NCBI RefSeq assembly: GCF_030272615.1
Contig: NC_081406.1
Span: 109,567,283 to 109,631,282, forward strand
Reading direction: 5' to 3'
Source: Cryptomeria japonica
Lineage: Eukaryota > Streptophyta > Pinopsida > Cupressales > Cupressaceae
DNA: 64,000 nt
In this document: piece by piece, positions 58,997-64,000 of the stretch
How the letters are laid out: every line of letters starts with the position of its first letter
How positions within the stretch are numbered: the stretch's first letter is position 1
Translations under genes and position numbers: made by a program
The notes under the pieces: model-generated
The model's database searches: none
What the model was told of the DNA's origin: nothing
Seen by the model: only the letters and a program-made list of their open reading frames with translations

Positions 58997-59128
58997 ATGG
59001 TGACAAGATGAACAAGACATAACAATGAAAAAATACAAAACAAGTGATCAAGAAGTTGTAGATTTTTTGGAAAGCCTAGAGAGTCTGTAAAAGACCAAAA
59101 AATGCTACAAATAGAGAAAATGAGGCTG
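58997..59128 (+). repeat. 132-bp direct repeat flanking element E, copy 1 (copy 2 at 62291-62422)
   Basis: Both copies start ATGGTGACAAGATGAA and end AAAATGAGGCTG, have equal length and are clearly related, with several differences. They lie on either side of element E. Confidence 0.9.
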
Positions 59129-59203
59129 CCAAAAGCAAGATATGAAGCCCAAGGATGAAATCGACATTGGTAGCCACCAAAAGAGACATTATGAATCCTA
59201 TCA

Positions 59204-60365
59204 TGTTGAAATCAATGTACACTAAGAGGGGGGTGAATTAGTGTTCTCAAAGTCACAAATTTATTAAACTGATTCTTTAACAATCAGATGCAAATAACTA
59301 AAAGCAAAGTGCAGAAACAAAACCCAAATAAGAATACAACCATAACACCAAGATTTTTTATGTGGAAACCCAAAAAAGGAAAAACCACAGTGGGATTTGA
59401 ACCCACAATATTATTATACTATGGCCAGTATTAGAACAATATTACATGAGAGGAATGCACATGCATTCAGGAACACTATGTAGAGATCACTGCTCAATTA
59501 CAAAAGGGCTACAACCCAGATGAAGGCTCACTACCTTACAAGCTAATACAAAATGATTATAGTGAGTAATGAACTGAAGAATAACATCTAACTATGCCAA
59601 ATGATATTTTTGGTTAGGCACAAAGTGATCCACTACTGTTGTTCTGATAAACTGTTATGTTCTGCTCTGCTACTAACTACCAAATCAACAAAACTTGAGG
59701 TTCGCACATGAAACTGCACTCCATCGCTCCCAAATTTTTTTTTGCACACATACATACATTGAAAAAGATCACCCAACACCATCTTATATATCCACACCAC
59801 CAAAATAAATCTCCAAGTAGTCGGCTTCTCAAAATATCAAAATATGAAACGTGTAGCTTCAAGTTAGCATAAATATTCACATATCCATATTTAGGATCCA
59901 AAACATATGATCACACGCTTCCCATAAGTTGATCCAATTAACTTGAACTTACCAACAACCATCAGAATCACCTCAAAGAATCTGGTCCACACGTTACACC
60001 ACCAATAATGAAGATAACCCTGATTTACTGCTCTATCGGATATTGGACCCTCTAACATGCTTAATAATCAATACGAGAGGATACAATTGCATGATAATAT
60101 GCTTCTCATACACAATCATCTTAACTCTGATCACTAAAACCAAAAACACATCACCAAAAATGAGAACTGTTCACCAAAATTGTACAATGAGTATCATTGA
60201 CAGACTTATACGCAAACTTACTCAAGACATCTGGATATCCCAAACTCGATACTGGATAAGATGTATAGGCTAAGTTACCATCAATGAAAACTCCTAAGAG
60301 ATATCATGCACCAAACAACATAAACCTTCACCAGAGCATCACTGGAATAGTGTTTTATGCTAACA
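59204..60365 (-). repeat. 3' LTR of element E
   Basis: TGTTGAA to GCTAACA. Related to the LTR of C in parts (such as the TATGTGGAAACCC and GGGATTTGAACCCAC words). A stem-loop with arms ACACTA (59219) and TAGTGT (59239) encloses the C-rich loop. Confidence 0.85.
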
Positions 60366-61092
60366 ATCTCCCCCTTTGGCATTGACGACAACATTGTGAA
60401 AAATGATAAGTGTTCCAAAGCTCCAAAAAATGCAACCAATCCGACAATCTGAAATCTATAAACTCAAGTGACTCCCCCTAAGAATGAGCATCATTTTCCA
60501 TTGCTCTCTCCTAACTCTCTTCCCCTTTGACATCAATGGAAAAGGGTAGGAATCTGCCAAAACTTATGTACAAATGAATGCAACAATTTACATGAATTTA
60601 AAAATTGTTTGCATAAGTAACCTTCAAGGATTTCAAGTACTCATTCCATCCTCTCAGAAAAAATCTAAAACATTTATTAGAGCACTAAACATGTATGCAT
60701 GAACCTCAATGCCTTTGAGATCTAATGGCACCAGTTTACCGAAGGCACTGACTGCATCCTGTTGAGCTCAAAGTAAGGTGTCCATCTAGGGAGTGATCAA
60801 ACTCCTTAGTTCTCCCACTCTACTTAACACTTGGTCTTTTTCTTTATTCAAGCCCTTTATTTTGTCAATGAAATTCATTATTGAGCTTCAAGGGAACTTG
60901 GAAAAACTGAATGAGGGGAAAATGAATGACCAATATCAACTAGTTTCCCTTCAAGATCTCTTATTTCCTTATCAATATCTATAGTAAACTTGGGAAAAAA
61001 GAGACATGATTTGAATACTTTGTCACCTTCTTCTAATGCATCTTCTACACTCTTCACAAAAGTCTTCAAAACTTCACTATCAACATACCAAT
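60366..61092 (-). pseudogene. Remnant of ORF2 in element E
   Basis: The minus-strand frame 61111-60878 contains KSCLFFPKFTIDIDKEIRDL, matching KSCLILPKFIVDIDKQI at the end of element C ORF2 (near 36080-36010). The downstream untranslated part resembles 35419-35700 of C. Its apparent ATG lies in LTR sequence, so the frame is a fragment. Confidence 0.7.
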
Positions 61093-62259
61093 TTTTGAAA
61101 TCAATGAACACTGAGAAGGGGGTGAATACGTGTTCTCAATCTCACAAATTTATTGAACTAATTCTTTAACAACTGGATGCCAATAACTGCAAGCAAAGTG
61201 TAGAAACAAAACCCAAATAAGCATACAACCATAACACCTTGAGATTTTTTATGTGGAAACCCAAAAAGGGAAAAACCATGATGGGATTTGAACCCACAAT
61301 ATTATTATACTATGGCAAGAAGTAGAACAATATTACATGAGAGGAATGCACATGCATTCAGGCACACTGCCTAGATCTCACTTCTCAATTACAAAAGGGC
61401 TACAACCCAAAGGAAGGCTCACTGCCTTACAAGCTAATACAAAATGATTATAGTGAGTAGATAACTGAAGAATAGCATCTAACTATGCCAAATGATGATT
61501 CCGGTTAGGCACAAAGTGATCCGCTGCTACTGTTCCAATAAACTGCTTTGTTCTACTCTACTACTCATGACTATCGGATCAACAAAACTCGAGGTGCACA
61601 TGTGAAACTGCACTCAATTGCTCCCAAAAACAGTTTTGTACACATACATACATCCAAAAAGATCACCCAACACCATCTAATATATTTGGACCACCAAAAT
61701 AAATCTCCAAGTAGTCGGCTTCTCAAAATATAAAAATATGAAACATGTAGCTTCAAGTCACCTCAAATCATCGCATATCCATATTATAGATCCAAAAAAT
61801 ATAATCACATGATTCCCATAAGTCAGTCCAATTACCTTGAACTTACCAATAACCACCAAAACCACCTCAAAGAATCTGGCCCACATGTTACACCACCAAT
61901 AATGAAGATAACCCTATTTTACTACTCTATTGGATCCCAGACCCTCTAACATGCTTAAGAATCAACTCGAGATGATGGAATTGTGTGATAATCTTCTTCT
62001 CATACACAATTAACTTAACTCTGATCACTGAAACCAAAAACACATCACTGGAAATGAGAAATGTTCACCAAAATTGTACATTGAGTATCACCGATAGAAT
62101 TATACCAAAAATTACTCAAGACATCTGGATACCCCAAACTCCATACCCGATGAGATCAATAGGCTAAATTTCCATCAATGAAAACTCCTAAGAAATCTCA
62201 TGCACTAGACATCATCAATCATCACCAGAGCATCACCGATATAGTGTTTTATGCTAACA
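61093..62259 (-). repeat. 5' LTR of element E
   Basis: TTTTGAA to GCTAACA, aligned with 59204-60365. A weak stem-loop lies at 61107-61134. Small frames here (61548-61733, 61985-62167) repeat in the other LTR and are not genes. Confidence 0.85.
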
Positions 62260-62422
62260 TACTAGTCATAGGCATAAAAATATGAGCAATATGGTGACAA
62301 GATGAATAAGGCATAACAATGGCAAAATGCAAAACAAGTGATCAATAAGTTTTAGATTGTGCTGAAAGCCCATAGAGTGTGTAGAAGACCAAAAACTGCT
62401 AGAGAGAGAGAAAATGAGGCTG

Positions 62423-62605
62423 TTGTTATCCCCAATTTGGAAAAATTAGGGTAACCCTAAATTTTTTTAACCCATTTGTAGCTTATATGCTCTATGCATT
62501 CTTTTCAAGGTAATTTGTGTCATTTCCTATGTGTGATTTTCCATTTTAGAATCTTCATTTGAAATTTCTTGGTTTTTTTTATGTTTTGTAAAATATAAGT
62601 GTCCA
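62423..62605. other. Lead-in to the palindrome array
   Basis: Starts with TGTTATCCCC, a possible LTR-like start, directly after the second 132-bp repeat. A near-palindrome with AATTAGGGT and ACCCTAAATT words lies at about 62443-62470. No coding frame. Confidence 0.4.
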
Positions 62606-63486
62606 GGTGCAAATTGAGTTTACAAACTTGATTTACACCATTTTGGGCTCTAGGTGCAAATTATGTTCATAACTCAATTTACACCTCCATGTCTTTCCCC
62701 TAGCACATAGGTACAATGTGGATCTATAGACCTGAACTACACCATATTTTCTGTGTAAGTAAAATCATGGTGGAGTGCGGGTTTGTAAACCCAAACTACA
62801 CCAAACCATGGTGGAGTTTAGGTTTACACACCCGCACTCCACCTCCCTTTACCTTTCCTTTCCTTGTGTGGGTGGTGCATGACACCGCAAGCCAAGGCTT
62901 GGTGCATGACAGGTCTATGACCCCGCCACATAGTTTGCAATCCTTTGTTACCATAACCAAAGTGTATGGAAGATTTACAAGCCTTCCTTACACCATCTTT
63001 GGTTGTCATTGTGTATGGCGGGTTTACAAACCCGCCTTACACCATCTTTGGTTTCTTAAAAACCTTCCTTACACTGTGATTTGCGTTCTACCCTTTTCAA
63101 GTGCATGATGGGTTTATAAACCCGCCATACACTTTGATCCTTCCACTTAGGTGTAGATCAAACCTATAGGTCCTATTTACACCTAGTTTTGATATGCACT
63201 CAATTAGGTGTAGTTCGGACCTATAGGTCCGATTTAAACCAATCATATATTTCTCCCCAAGGTCCAGTTCAGGTCCATAGGTCCGAACTACACCTAGTCT
63301 TTATTCCACGAGTAGTTTGGGTCTATGAACCCCAACCACACCTTTGAGCTACACTTCGCCTCAAGTGTAATTCAGACCTACAAACCCTAATTACACCAAT
63401 TGCACACACGTAAATCAAGGTCATAAACCCAATCTACACTTGTTCTACTATGATATAATGGGGGTTTTGGAAACCCTAATGGCACC
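62606..63486. repeat. Array of about 16 imperfect 34-bp palindromes
   Basis: Units of 33-35 bp, each made of two arms of about 15 bp around a 4-bp centre (TACA, TATA, CATA and similar). They start at 62606, 62653, 62710, 62769, 62810, 62961, 63010, 63100, 63150, 63207, 63261, 63309, 63364, 63407 and 63452, with weaker ones near 62901 and 63051. Start-to-start distance is mostly 40-60 bp. Arm consensus is about GGTGTAGTTNGGGTT. Units differ strongly from each other, yet 9-13 of 15 arm positions still pair within a unit. Spacers share no sequence. The host element is unknown; small frames across it are not coding. Confidence 0.85.
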
Positions 63487-63781
63487 AAATTCAGTGCATA
63501 CATGATCCTACTTAGTTCAAATGGTCAATATGGTTGGTGATTGTTCCTCACAAATGTGGATGATTTCCCTATGCTACAATGTTGTCCTTGTACAGATGTC
63601 AGAAATTATCTCAAAGGAAAAGACAATGAAGTTCAAGGAGCAAGACTCTTATTCTCTCTTCATCTCATCCTTAGTAGTGTCAAACATTGCAAATGCTAGA
63701 TGATTCTAAAATGTAAGTTACCTAGCAACAATACAAAAAATTTCTAAAGAAGGATGATCATAATAAATGATGAATAAATAA
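63487..63781. other. Noncoding stretch
   Basis: The short frame 63521-63703 has no recognisable domain. No structure was seen. Confidence 0.4.
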
Positions 63782-64000
63782 TGAACAGTTAGTACCAAAC
63801 CGGTACTGAGAGGGGGGGTGAATCAGTACAAGCAAAAATACTTACCCTGAACCGATTTGACTGCACACACTGAACTTTGACTTGCAAGCAATAACACCGG
63901 TCTAAATCAGATTACTACCGGTAAAACACAGTGAGAATGTGAAAGACATAAACCGGTAACCCTTAGCTTTCCATACAATCTAATACCTCATTTCCACTTC
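63782..64000 (-). repeat. Edge of a further LTR
   Basis: The stem-loop with arms GTACTGA (63803-63809) and TCAGTAC (63823-63829) around a G7 run, followed by GTGAATCAGT, matches the U5 end of the copia-type LTRs in this window, in minus orientation. The downstream sequence (ACCGG-rich) differs from families A, C and E, so this is another family. The LTR start is near 63782 and it runs off the window. No primer site was found on its inner side, so it may be a solo or 3' LTR. Confidence 0.55.

Larger units (their letters stand above)
58222..59203. other. Noncoding stretch with GA microsatellite
   Basis: Contains (GA)45 at 58566-58655 and a 132-bp sequence (58997-59128) repeated at 62291-62422. 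Leu/Ser-repeat frames on the minus strand come from the microsatellite. Nothing else is recognisable. Confidence 0.6.
59204..62259 (-). mobile_element. Element E, internally deleted relative of element C
   Basis: Two LTRs, 59204-60365 (1162 bp) and 61093-62259 (1167 bp), in direct orientation enclose only 727 bp. The interior (60366-61092) has the polypurine tract next to the left LTR, the 3' end of an ORF2-like frame, and a primer-site-like word (TGGTAT) next to the right LTR. ORF1 and most of ORF2 are missing. LTR divergence is high (around 14% in the first 140 bp by eye), so it is old. The flanks TATCA and TACTA are not a clean target duplication. Confidence 0.8.

Noticed and set aside
59199-62264. 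5-bp target duplication of element E
   Set aside because: TATCA and TACTA differ at two positions; not convincing.
62606-63486. CRISPR-like array (regular repeats with unique spacers)
   Set aside because: Units are strongly diverged palindromes with irregular short spacers in plant nuclear DNA; no cas genes. It is a eukaryotic repeat of another kind.

Overview
The window is plant nuclear DNA, almost certainly from a seed plant with a large repeat-filled genome. A gymnosperm or conifer is my guess, but that is inference. No intact host protein-coding gene was found. Nearly everything recognisable is retrotransposon: Ty1/copia, Ty3/gypsy of the Tat type, non-autonomous LTR elements and LINE remnants, nested in one another and decayed to different degrees. 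No rRNA, tRNA or CRISPR was found.

Left third (1-23920). After AT-rich unannotated DNA there is a miRNA-like foldback (2142-2270), a decayed minus-strand ORF with an in-frame 174-bp duplication (3100-5080) and the 3' half of a LINE (minus, 5439-7240). Two copies of one copia family (A) then lie tail to tail: copy A1 (plus, 7473-12603) and copy A2 (minus, 12604-23920). Each has only its 5' LTR. Copy A2 is split by a younger copia element B (plus, 15363-21166), with 451-bp LTRs, a perfect ACCTT target duplication and an internal deletion removing most of RT and RNase H.

Middle (23921-33468). On the minus strand there is an unidentified decayed ORF with a TATA box (26182-23921) and a degenerate Ty3/gypsy pol (30615-27427). 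AT-rich DNA with local tandem duplications follows.

Right half (33469-64000). A LINE ORF2 remnant (minus) is split by element C, a pol-less LTR element of the minus strand (34549-57357, target duplication GGTCT). Its ORF1 carries four CCHC knuckles and its ORF2 is unknown. Its 5' LTR was in turn hit by element D, a 14.75-kb Tat-type Ty3/gypsy element (plus, 40465-55215), and by a family-A solo LTR (55809-56985, target duplication TTATA). D carries an antisense, apparently spliced, plant mobile domain gene. It also has repeats in its 5' leader that are complementary to repeats in its 3' region. Further right are an internally deleted relative of C (element E, 59204-62259), an array of about 16 imperfect 34-bp palindromes (62606-63486) and the edge of another LTR.

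The most unusual signals are the palindrome array, a stem-loop next to the primer-binding site whose stem co-varies across several LTR families, the complementary repeats in element D, the antisense spliced gene, and the pol-less two-ORF family C/E. Most in-frame stops in the younger elements are single C-to-T changes without frameshifts, as expected for methylated, silenced DNA.
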